A stretch of 37,442 nucleotides of DNA from assembly GCF_003449015.1 (NCBI RefSeq), contig NZ_QRGD01000015.1:1-37442 (forward strand), in the 5' to 3' direction. The notes below the pieces were generated by a model, which was given only the letters and a program-made list of their open reading frames with translations, had not been told where the DNA came from and searched no databases. Every line of letters starts with the position of its first letter. Position 1 is the first letter of the stretch. Origin of the DNA: Aureibaculum luteum (GTDB taxonomy: Bacteria; Bacteroidota; Bacteroidia; Flavobacteriales; Flavobacteriaceae). Below are positions 25,135-32,879 of the stretch, in pieces. The position numbers and the translations under genes were made by a program.

Positions 25135-28100
25135 ATGAAAACAGTATCTATAAAAAGAATTATTTTTTTAATAACATTATTCTTTGTGAGTCTTGCAGCG
25201 ACAGCCCAAGGATATTATATTAGTGGTCCTACAACAGTAACTTCAAATTCTACTCATATCTACACTGTAAATGATCCAAATTATCATGGTATTATTGGCG
25301 TAGATTGGTATATAACTAGTGGAGAAGTACAAAATTACCCTTCTAATAAAAGTGCTAATGTTTTATTTTATTCGGGTTCTTCAAGTTATATAACTGCAAA
25401 TGTTTATGATTATATGAATAATGGTTATCTAGTAAATTTATCCATTAATGTTAATCCTGCAGCACTGTCGACACCGGGAAACCCTACTATACAAAGTTCT
25501 TCATGTGGATATTCAACACTTCAACGTAGTGGGTCACCACCAAGCGGAGTTACTTGGTACTGGCAAGGAAAATCTTCTAGTGGAACTTATACAAATAAAG
25601 GCAGTGGTAGTACTTTTGCAGCTAATGAAGGTAGTGGTACTTACTATATCCGTGCAAAAAATAGTAGTGGTACTTGGAGTACTAGTTCTGGATCAGTATC
25701 TGTTTCTATTACACAATCTACTACTTGGTATGAAGATCAAGATGGAGATGGTTTAGGAGACCCCAACTCAACGCAATCCGCATGTACACAACCTACAAAT
25801 TATGTATCTAACAATACAGACTTATGCCCTACGGAGTCAGGACCTTCTGGGAATAACGGATGCCCTATCTATACACTTAGTGATGAAAACTATGTGTATA
25901 CTATAAGCCCACAGATAGCCATTACAAATATTTCAAATCTAACGGTTAGCGAAAAAATTGAAAATGTAACCTATTTTGATGGTTTGGGTAGGCCTATGCA
26001 AAGTATTGGAATACGTGCAGGAGGTGATGGAGAAGATATCATCACCCATATAGCTTATGATGATTATGGCAGGCAGGATAAAGAATATTTACCCTATACA
26101 GCATCTAGTAATGGAGGTTTATATAGAACTGGAGCAGAAGCAGCAACTTTAAACTATTATGATGCTACAAAATACAATGCTGATTTTCCTGGAATGACTG
26201 CGGCGAACATTAACCCTTATTCTGAGAAGTATTTGGAAGCATCACCACTAAGTCGTGTTCTAGAACAGGGAGCACCAGGCAAAGATTGGTTAGTCAATAA
26301 AATATCAGATACAGACCATACCATAAAATTTGATTATCAAAGTAATACAGATTCAGAAGTAAAAATGTATACGGTAAGTCTTGTTTTTGCAAATAACACT
26401 TATACGCCTATACTAAATTTAGACACAGGTGTAAATAATGGGAATTATCAAGAAAATCAGCTTTACAAAACCATCATCAAAGATGAAAATTGGAAAACGA
26501 GTGATGGATTAAATAGAACTACTGAAGAATTTAAAGACAAACAAGGTAGAGTTGTTTTAAAACGCACTTATAATGCAGGTGTAGCACATGATACGTATTA
26601 TGTTTATGACGGTTTTGGAAATTTAACCTATGTGTTACCTCCAAAATCAGAAGCACACACAGCTAAACCAAATGCAACCGAACTGGCAGAATTATGTTAT
26701 CAATATAAATATGATAATAGAAACCGTTTGATAGAAAAGAAAATACCAGGTAAAGGAGATGCTACTACTTGGGAATACATAGTGTATAATAACTTAGATC
26801 AACCCATACTTACACAAGATCCAAATCAAAAGGCTAAATCACCAGATGAATGGTTATTTACAAAGTATGATGCATTTGGAAGAGTGGCTTACACTGGAAT
26901 TTATCAAAATAATAGTTCTAGAATCATATTACAGGGGTATATTACTTCTCCTAGCAGTAGTTACAATGAATTTGAAACCTACTCAACATCACCAACAACC
27001 ATAGGAGGTATTCCAGTTTACTATACAAATAGTGTTCTACCTACAGGTAATATTGTACAAACACTAACAGTAAATTATTATGATAAATATACTAACTTAC
27101 CAGCTGGACTAACGTCCAGTGTTACCAATACTTATGGAATTGTAAGTACCACAAATGTAAAAGGATTAGCAACAGTAAATAAAGTAAGAGTATTAGAGTC
27201 ATCACCAATAAAATGGATAACTACAGTTACCTATTATGATGATAAAGCAAGACCTATTTATACCTATTCTGTAAATGAATTTCTAGAAACAACCGACATT
27301 ATAGAGAGTAAACTGGATGATTTTACGGGCAAATTATTAGAAACCAAAACGACCCATAAAAAGACCGGAAAATCAGATATAGTAACTATTGATAGGTTTG
27401 ATTATGATCATGTAAATAGACTGGTACAACAAACTGAAAAAATAGACGATCAAAATTCAAGACGACTGGTCAGAAATAATTATGATGAGTTAGGTCAATT
27501 AGAGAGTAAATTAATTGATAATGGAACTATAATTGGTTATAAAGATGTCGTTGGAGTATCTGTAAGTGATGACATTGTTACTAAAACTGTTTCAACTAGT
27601 TGGGGCAATTCTGGTTTTGCCACAAAAGGTAATTTTTCAGGGAATGGTTATGTAGAATATGAAGTTCCACAAACCAATAAAGATGTAATGATAGGTTTAT
27701 CAAATTTAAATGCAAACGAGAATTATAACACCATAAAATATGGCTTGTACAATACATCAGGGGGACAGGTTCAGGTTTATGAATCAGGAAATTTAAAAGG
27801 TAATTATGGAACTTATTATTCGGGTGATATATTTAGAATAGAAAGAGCAGGCACAACAATATATTACAAAAAAAATGGAGAAACATTTTACACATCAACA
27901 GTAACCTCTTCCGGTACATTATTGGGTGATGTAGGCTTTTATTCAAACAATGGTAAAGTAAAAGACCTAAAAATTGTGGACAACAGCAAAGGTTTACAAA
28001 CCGTAGATTATACATACAATGTAAGAGGTTGGTTAAAAAATATTAATGAAGATGCCAAAAATGATAATGATTTGTTTAACTTTACATTGATGTACAATGA

Positions 28101-29817
28101 TATTTCAGACACCAGCAAGAAATTATTTAATGGAAACATTAGCCAAACGGCTTGGAGTACATTGAACACTGATACGAGTATAAGAAATTATATTTATTCT
28201 TACGATGCTCTAAATAGAATCACCGCTGCGAGCGGAGCGAATTCAAACAATTATGACCTTAGTTCCGTAACCTACGACAAAAACGGAAATATTACCAATT
28301 TACAAAGACAAGGGCATACCAATTTAGGAGCAACCACTTTTGGTATAATGGATAACTTGACTTATGATTACGGAACGGCAAATGGTAACAAGTTATTGAG
28401 CGTAACCGATACAGGAGAAACCACAACAGGTTTTAAAGATGGTGTTAATACAGGTGATGATTACTCGTATGATACTAATGGGAATTTACTGTCAGACGCT
28501 AATAAAGGAATACATACCATAACTTATAATCACCTAAATTTACCAACGTATATAACAAAAAGTGCAGGTAGTTATGAGGGACTTTATTATGTTTATGATG
28601 CTACTGGTGTAAAATTGGAAAAAACTGAAAAATTTCTTCTAGGGCCAGGAATATATGGGTCTAAATCAACGCTATATGCAGGTAATTATGTTTACACTGA
28701 AAATTATAATTCTGAAACAACTAATTCACCACCTGAATTACAATTCTTTAATCATGCAGAAGGATATGTACAACCAGATGGCTCTGGTGGTTTTGATTAT
28801 GTCTATCAATATAAAGACCACCTAGGGAACATCAGGCTGTCCTATACGGATAGTGATGGGAATGGGTCAATCAACGCTTCAACCGAAATCATTGAGGAGA
28901 AAAATTATTATCCATTTGGATTAACTCATAAAGGATATAACGGCAATGTGTCTGCGAATGGAAATTCATTAGCAAATAAATACGGTTATAATGGTAAAGA
29001 ATTACAAGATGACGATATAAGTGGTAAGTCTTTAGATTGGTATGATTTTGGAGCAAGGAATTATGATCCTGCTTTGGGCAGATGGATGAACCTTGACCCG
29101 TTGGCTGAACAAATGAGAAGGCACTCGCCGTATAATTATGCTTTTAATAACCCAGTATTTTTTCAAGATCCAGATGGTATGATGCCCTGTCCTACAGGAG
29201 ATTGTGATGATCAAAAAGATCCCATTAAAGTGGCCATTGATCCAGGACATGGGATTGATGGTAATAACAATTCGGCAATGGATCCTGGTGCTGTAGCGAA
29301 TGGAGAACAAGAAAAAGATTTAGCCCTCAGTATTTCTGAAAATGTAAGTTCTTTTTTGAAGCTTTTTGGAGAAGAAACTCATATGGTACGAGAAGGGGAT
29401 TTGACGGTAGATGGGAATTCGCTTATTTTTCGAACGAATAATGCCAAAGAGAATGGTGCTGATATGTTTGTCAGTATTCATATTAATTCAGCTTCGAATG
29501 AGGATGCAAGTGGTTTTACTGTACTTTATAAGGGCGGGGGGACGAACGCTGATAATAATGAAGCATTGGCAGAAAGCATATCGGGAAGTCAGAAGACAAT
29601 GGATGTAAGAGGTGATGGAACTACAGAAAGAAATGATTTAAGTGTATTAAATAGATTTAGCAAAACAGGTCCTGCTGTTTTAGTAGAAGTTGGATTTATT
29701 ACTAATCAAGGAGATGTAAACAAGATGAAAAATCAATCAGCTAGTATTGGGAAGGAAATAGCTACAGGAATCTATAAATATCTCAATGGGGCACCCCCAA
29801 AACCGCCAAAATTTTAA
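25135..29817 (+). CDS. DUF6443/RHS-core protein with C-terminal N-acetylmuramoyl-L-alanine amidase domain
   Basis: 1560 residues. Signal peptide ends ATA before QGYYIS. Order of parts: an Ig/PKD-like domain (about 27-110), a Ser/Gly-rich domain (about 115-195), a TSP3-like calcium segment (EDQDGDGLGDPNS, about 200-212), DUF6443 (VTYFDGLGRPMQSI, about 280-420), YD repeats, a lectin/SPRY-like insert (about 803-950), more YD repeats, and the RHS-associated core (YKDHLGNIRLSY; ARNYDPALGRWMNLDP to 1322; ending FQDPDGM at 1343-1349). After the core, residues about 1362-1555 are an Amidase_3 domain: His1372 (DPGHG), Glu1393 (GEQEKDL), His1449 (SIHIN) and Glu1518 (VEVGF) are the zinc ligands and catalytic Glu. 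The architecture is that of a polymorphic toxin; the tip would cleave the peptidoglycan stem peptide from MurNAc. The DPDG boundary is where RHS shells are commonly self-cleaved. Confidence 0.92.
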   Translation: MKTVSIKRIIFLITLFFVSLAATAQGYYISGPTTVTSNSTHIYTVNDPNYHGIIGVDWYITSGEVQNYPSNKSANVLFYSGSSSYITANVYDYMNNGYLVNLSINVNPAALSTPGNPTIQSSSCGYSTLQRSGSPPSGVTWYWQGKSSSGTYTNKGSGSTFAANEGSGTYYIRAKNSSGTWSTSSGSVSVSITQSTTWYEDQDGDGLGDPNSTQSACTQPTNYVSNNTDLCPTESGPSGNNGCPIYTLSDENYVYTISPQIAITNISNLTVSEKIENVTYFDGLGRPMQSIGIRAGGDGEDIITHIAYDDYGRQDKEYLPYTASSNGGLYRTGAEAATLNYYDATKYNADFPGMTAANINPYSEKYLEASPLSRVLEQGAPGKDWLVNKISDTDHTIKFDYQSNTDSEVKMYTVSLVFANNTYTPILNLDTGVNNGNYQENQLYKTIIKDENWKTSDGLNRTTEEFKDKQGRVVLKRTYNAGVAHDTYYVYDGFGNLTYVLPPKSEAHTAKPNATELAELCYQYKYDNRNRLIEKKIPGKGDATTWEYIVYNNLDQPILTQDPNQKAKSPDEWLFTKYDAFGRVAYTGIYQNNSSRIILQGYITSPSSSYNEFETYSTSPTTIGGIPVYYTNSVLPTGNIVQTLTVNYYDKYTNLPAGLTSSVTNTYGIVSTTNVKGLATVNKVRVLESSPIKWITTVTYYDDKARPIYTYSVNEFLETTDIIESKLDDFTGKLLETKTTHKKTGKSDIVTIDRFDYDHVNRLVQQTEKIDDQNSRRLVRNNYDELGQLESKLIDNGTIIGYKDVVGVSVSDDIVTKTVSTSWGNSGFATKGNFSGNGYVEYEVPQTNKDVMIGLSNLNANENYNTIKYGLYNTSGGQVQVYESGNLKGNYGTYYSGDIFRIERAGTTIYYKKNGETFYTSTVTSSGTLLGDVGFYSNNGKVKDLKIVDNSKGLQTVDYTYNVRGWLKNINEDAKNDNDLFNFTLMYNDISDTSKKLFNGNISQTAWSTLNTDTSIRNYIYSYDALNRITAASGANSNNYDLSSVTYDKNGNITNLQRQGHTNLGATTFGIMDNLTYDYGTANGNKLLSVTDTGETTTGFKDGVNTGDDYSYDTNGNLLSDANKGIHTITYNHLNLPTYITKSAGSYEGLYYVYDATGVKLEKTEKFLLGPGIYGSKSTLYAGNYVYTENYNSETTNSPPELQFFNHAEGYVQPDGSGGFDYVYQYKDHLGNIRLSYTDSDGNGSINASTEIIEEKNYYPFGLTHKGYNGNVSANGNSLANKYGYNGKELQDDDISGKSLDWYDFGARNYDPALGRWMNLDPLAEQMRRHSPYNYAFNNPVFFQDPDGMMPCPTGDCDDQKDPIKVAIDPGHGIDGNNNSAMDPGAVANGEQEKDLALSISENVSSFLKLFGEETHMVREGDLTVDGNSLIFRTNNAKENGADMFVSIHINSASNEDASGFTVLYKGGGTNADNNEALAESISGSQKTMDVRGDGTTERNDLSVLNRFSKTGPAVLVEVGFITNQGDVNKMKNQSASIGKEIATGIYKYLNGAPPKPPKF

Positions 29818-29838
29818 ATCATTAAAAGGATACTAAAA

Positions 29839-30510
29839 ATGAAATATTTAATTATATTAATCTTGTTGGTAAGTATGACTTGTAAACAAGACAAAGAAAA
29901 AGAAGACAACCATCAGACTAATATTGATCAAACTAGCAATGAAAAAAATCAAGATGTTCTTAAAAATTTCCCTAAAAAGTATCAGAGCCAAATCATCGAG
30001 AAAAATAAATTATGGATGGGAAGTTGGAAATCAATTGATAGTTCTTTTGATTTAAAGGACTTTAATGAAGAATTTAAAAAAAAAATTAAAATTAAATGGG
30101 GTGTATTTGATAAGAATGAATTTTCTTCTATTGATTCTCTTTTTATTATATCATCTTTTAATTGGATTGTAGACTTATACTCTTACAACACGGTAATAGA
30201 AAAACGTGATGGCAAAATGTTTTTATCATTTGGGGTTGATCAGAATATTTATATATATGATAGTAATAGAATAACCAGTTTAGTTTCATTAGGTTCAATC
30301 GAGACTATAGAAGATGCTATTTGGTTGAATGAGGGAAAAAAGCTTTTACTTTTAGGTTATTTAGAAAATAATGAAGGCACTAGTAATCCTATTCTTTGGT
30401 TATTCGATTTTGAAAGTATGGAACAAATCAGATATGTAAACAGTTCTGTCTCTATGGATAGTAAAACTAATTATTTAAAATATAAATATCCCAATCTTAT
30501 AATAGAGTAA
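29839..30510 (+). CDS. Lipoprotein in immunity-gene position after the RHS amidase
   Basis: 223 residues. Hydrophobic leader followed by SMTC (Cys15), a loose lipobox acceptable in Bacteroidota, then a charged linker rich in K, E, Q and N. The mature domain (about 55-223) contains KLWMGSWKSIDSSFDL, KRDGKMFLSFGVDQ and ILWLFDFESMEQIRYV and is probably beta-rich. No family recognised. It starts 21 bp after the toxin stop and ends the operon before a strong terminator. A periplasm-facing lipoprotein next to a peptidoglycan amidase toxin fits an immunity protein. This role is inferred from position and localisation only. Confidence 0.7.
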   Translation: MKYLIILILLVSMTCKQDKEKEDNHQTNIDQTSNEKNQDVLKNFPKKYQSQIIEKNKLWMGSWKSIDSSFDLKDFNEEFKKKIKIKWGVFDKNEFSSIDSLFIISSFNWIVDLYSYNTVIEKRDGKMFLSFGVDQNIYIYDSNRITSLVSLGSIETIEDAIWLNEGKKLLLLGYLENNEGTSNPILWLFDFESMEQIRYVNSSVSMDSKTNYLKYKYPNLIIE

Positions 30511-30588
30511 ACTTTAGAATTAACCCTGTTGCTCGGTATTGGTTTAGCTTAGTGTTAGTCATTAAAAAACTAAATATATAACAATCAC

Positions 30589-30621
30589 AAAAGACTATCA
30601 GCAATGATAGTCTTTTTAGTT
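30589..30621 (+). terminator. Rho-independent terminator of the RHS operon
   Basis: AAAAGACTATCA and TGATAGTCTTTT form a perfect 12-bp stem around a GCAA loop, followed by TAGTT. Confidence 0.9.
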
Positions 30622-30649
30622 CAAAAGTTTATGGAAGAAGAAGAAACGG

Positions 30650-30670
30650 TAGTGGTACAGATTAGTTGAT
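30650..30670 (+). repeat. Duplicate of the IS left-end sequence
   Basis: TAGTGGTACAGATTAGTTGA plus one T matches 30805-30825 at 19 of 21 positions, 155 bp apart and in the same orientation. It may be a remnant of an earlier insertion of the same IS. Confidence 0.55.
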
Positions 30671-30732
30671 GATGATAAAATAAAATTTAAAATACTATAA
30701 AACAGTATATTAGAATATATTTTCACAAATAG

Positions 30733-30765
30733 AAGGATGGACATAAAGTTCATCCTTTTCTGTTT
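30733..30765 (+). terminator. Hairpin upstream of the IS, terminator-like
   Basis: AAGGATGGAC and GTTCATCCTT pair (one G-U) around ATAAA, followed by TTCTGTTT. It is a second terminator after the RHS operon, or a protective hairpin at the IS boundary. Confidence 0.6.
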
Positions 30766-30804
30766 AGACGCTTTTAAAGGTCTTAAAATGAGTATTTTTA
30801 ATCT

Positions 30805-31543
30805 TAGTGGTTCAAATTAGTTGATAGAAAATATATGAAGTGTAGAATGTGTAAGGTTTTAGCTGTAAAAAATGGAAAACAATCAAATGGCAGGCAACGT
30901 TATTATTGTAAGAGTTGTAAAATAAGTTTTCAGCATAAATATCACTATAATGCTTATAAAATAGATACAAACAAAAACATATATCATTTACTAAAGGAAA
31001 GCGTTGGAATTAGATCTACATCTCGTTTGCTTTCAATATCTAAAACTACAGTAATGAAACGAATAAAGTATATGGGGTCATTAATTTCAAAACCAATATA
31101 TAATGAGAAATTTCAATATTATGAGATTGATGAAATGCGAGTTGTGGTTGGCTACAAATTGAAAGAAGCTTGGATTACCTATGCTATAAACAGACATACA
31201 AAGAAAGTTGTCAATTTTATTGTAGGAAGAAGAACTAAAAGAAACATATCTGTTATTACAAAATCTGTACTACAATTATATCCTAAAATGATATTTACTG
31301 ACGGGCTAAGAACCTACAGAAGACTTATTCCTAAAAAGCAACATAATACCAGAAAGAAAAATACAACAGTCATTGAAAGAAATAATCTTACACTAAGAAT
31401 ACATTTAAAACGTTTATCTAGAAAAACAATATGTTTTAGTAAAAATTTCGGGATGTTAAATGCAACTTTAAAGTTATACCTTTGGGGAGATCAGTTACAA
31501 TTTTAATGAGTCCATTAGAAATTAAAACAGTTAGTGAAACAAA
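30805..31543 (+). mobile_element. IS1-family insertion sequence (ends approximate)
   Basis: A complete IS1-type transposase gene is preceded by GTGGTTCAAATTAGTTGAT (30807-30825), present also at 30652, which I take as the left end. A degenerate inverted match (ACAGTTAGTGAAAC, about 31527-31540) is a weak right-end candidate. I could not find a target-site duplication, so boundaries are uncertain. Confidence 0.5.
30835..31506 (+). CDS. IS1-family transposase
   Basis: 223 residues in one frame, without the programmed frameshift of classical IS1. The N-terminal zinc ribbon has two CxxC pairs (CRMC and CKSC). A helix-turn-helix follows (VGIRSTSRLLSISKTTVMKRI). The catalytic DDE set is visible: YEIDEMRV, IFTDGLRTYRR and TTVIERNNLTLRIH. 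The C-terminus carries the IS1 signature LKRLSRKTICFSKN. The length and motifs are complete, so it is potentially active. It separates the RHS cargo operon from the right secretion arm. Confidence 0.9.
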   Translation: MKCRMCKVLAVKNGKQSNGRQRYYCKSCKISFQHKYHYNAYKIDTNKNIYHLLKESVGIRSTSRLLSISKTTVMKRIKYMGSLISKPIYNEKFQYYEIDEMRVVVGYKLKEAWITYAINRHTKKVVNFIVGRRTKRNISVITKSVLQLYPKMIFTDGLRTYRRLIPKKQHNTRKKNTTVIERNNLTLRIHLKRLSRKTICFSKNFGMLNATLKLYLWGDQLQF

Positions 31544-31752
31544 ACAGGTAAGCTTAAAGGTTATGTTGTGTCTGTTGAAACAATAGTAGTAAGCTAGCTT
31601 ATCAATAATCAGGCATCGCCAGTCCCTAGACTTCGGGAGACGCCCCTATCTCATGAATGTTAGTAACAAAGTTTATTCAGATTACTTCATTCCTTTACAC
31701 ATTCGTAATTACGTTACTCATGAGAAGTAATGAGATTAAAAGCTTAAAAACT
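31507..31752. other. Intergenic DNA between the IS and the right secretion arm
   Basis: No gene seen. It contains the hairpin-prone segment TCCCTAGACTTCGGGA (31630-31645), related to the TCCCGA/TCGGGA hairpins elsewhere in the window, and inverted CTCATGA and TCATGAG sequences around 31651-31722. The only longer open frame starting here belongs to the lipoprotein gene and begins upstream of its true start. Confidence 0.5.
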
Positions 31753-31841
31753 ACCATTCACTATAAATACCCTACCATTTATACGGAAATGTACTACACA
31801 GGTTAATTTATTAGTATTTAAAGAAATGAATTTATATTCAA
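31753..31841 (+). promoter_or_regulatory. Putative LytTR-type operator/promoter of the right secretion arm
   Basis: ACCATTCAC (31753-31761) and ACCATTTAT (31774-31782) start 21 bp apart, as in the element before 14323. ACGGAAA-N9-CAGGTTAA follows at 31783-31806. The 69 bp from 31773 match 14209-14277 at 58 positions with no gap. Since the conserved block runs to 31841, the coding start is better placed at 31889 than at the ATG at 31826. Confidence 0.6.
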
Positions 31842-31888
31842 GGCTTAACTTATTAGTATATTTAATATTAATAAAAGTAAAACATAAA

Positions 31889-32248
31889 ATGAAGAAAATA
31901 ATTGCTCTACTTTTAGTTGTTAGTTTATTGAGTTGCGAAGAAATAGTTAATGAGCCAAATATTTCAAATGAGACCATTACATTATTAGCACCTGCCAATG
32001 ATACTACCTTAGAAAAAGGTAAAACCATATCCTTTAATTGGGTGTATCTTGGTGATAGTCTTAACTATCATTTACAAGTGGCTACACCAACTTTTGCACA
32101 AGCTTCACAAATAAAATTGGATACGGTTGTTAATGTAAATCAATTTAGTATTGATTCATTGTCTGCTAATAGCTATGAGTGGAGAGTAAAAGGAGTAAAC
32201 TTTGCGTATGAAACTGAGTATACAATTAATGGGTTTGTGGTAGAGTAA
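31889..32248 (+). CDS. Lipoprotein with FN3/Ig-like domain
   Basis: 119 residues. The start at 31889 gives a clean lipobox (LLSC, Cys16); an in-frame ATG at 31826 would add 21 residues ahead of it. The mature part has one beta-sandwich domain: ITLLAPANDTTLEKGKTISF, then NWVYLGDSLNYHLQVATP and SYEWRVKGVN, an FN3/Ig-like strand pattern. It opens the right arm, so it may be an accessory such as a pilotin or an exported surface lipoprotein. The arm may be one transcript, although a palindromic repeat lies after it. Confidence 0.75.
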   Translation: MKKIIALLLVVSLLSCEEIVNEPNISNETITLLAPANDTTLEKGKTISFNWVYLGDSLNYHLQVATPTFAQASQIKLDTVVNVNQFSIDSLSANSYEWRVKGVNFAYETEYTINGFVVE

Positions 32249-32255
32249 TACTAAA

Positions 32256-32376
32256 CGTCACTTCGAGTGTTTTTCGTAACGAAGTGAAGAAAAATGTATC
32301 GAAAAGTGTTAGTTCGTAACAAAGGTTCTCGATACTCCCGACACTTCGGGACTCGTTCCTCGGAACACTCGAACCG
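32256..32376. repeat. Composite palindromic intergenic repeat
   Basis: Nested inverted arms: TTCGAGTGTT (32262-32271) with AACACTCGAA (32364-32373), perfect; GTATCGAAAA (32296-32305) with TTCTCGATAC (32326-32335), one mismatch; and inner hairpins CACTTCG/CGAAGTG (32259-32286) and TCCCGA/TCGGGA (32336-32351). This resembles repeats scattered through many flavobacterial genomes. It lies between the lipoprotein and GspC-like genes, where it could affect transcript processing. Confidence 0.8.
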
Positions 32377-32402
32377 ACGATTGGAGATTATAACATTTAA
32401 CA

Positions 32403-32876
32403 ATGAAAAACAAAAAAAATATATTTTTTCTATTACCGGCAGTAATGATAATCTGGGGAGTATTAGGCTATCGTATCTTTACCTCATTATCTCCAACCAA
32501 TACAGTTACATCAGTTAACTTAGCCACTACACAATTTATACCCCAAAAAATTGAAGCATCAGAATCCTTTACTATTAACACGGAGTATAGAGATCCTTTT
32601 TTAGGTACAGTTTCAAAAAAACCGAGCATTAAAACGAAAAGGAGTACCAAAAAAGTAACCATTACTCCACAAAAACCTTTTCCGACAATAATATATAAAG
32701 GCGTAGTTGCAGCAACAGGTAAAAAGGAACAGGTGTTTATTATCAGTATTAATGGTCAACAACAATTTTTTAAAAAAAATAGCACCAAAAATGATGTGAA
32801 ATTATTGAGAGGAACAATCACAGAGATTGTGGTACAATTTCAAGGACAAAAACAAACCTTCCCCATAATCAAATAA
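32403..32876 (+). CDS. GspC/PilP-like inner-membrane protein
   Basis: 157 residues. Short basic N-terminus, one membrane helix (about 7-27), a periplasmic linker with TEYRDPFLG (the RDPF motif common in PilP-like proteins), a basic stretch, then a small beta domain (about 95-157: TIIYKGVVAATGKKEQVFII, then SINGQQQFFKKNS and TEIVVQF) with the homology-region (HR) fold of GspC/PilP. Such proteins link the inner-membrane platform to the secretin. It is followed 3 bp later by the pilin-like gene. Confidence 0.75.
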   Translation: MKNKKNIFFLLPAVMIIWGVLGYRIFTSLSPTNTVTSVNLATTQFIPQKIEASESFTINTEYRDPFLGTVSKKPSIKTKRSTKKVTITPQKPFPTIIYKGVVAATGKKEQVFIISINGQQQFFKKNSTKNDVKLLRGTITEIVVQFQGQKQTFPIIK

Positions 32877-32879
32877 CAT

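Noticed and set aside
25448-25756. 102-codon open frame in another frame of the RHS gene
   Set aside because: Val/Leu/Gln-rich shadow of the Ser/Gly-rich RHS N-terminus, with no start context.
32294-32518. 74-codon open frame across the palindromic repeat
   Set aside because: Arg/Ser-rich translation of the repeat itself; it runs out of frame into the GspC-like gene.
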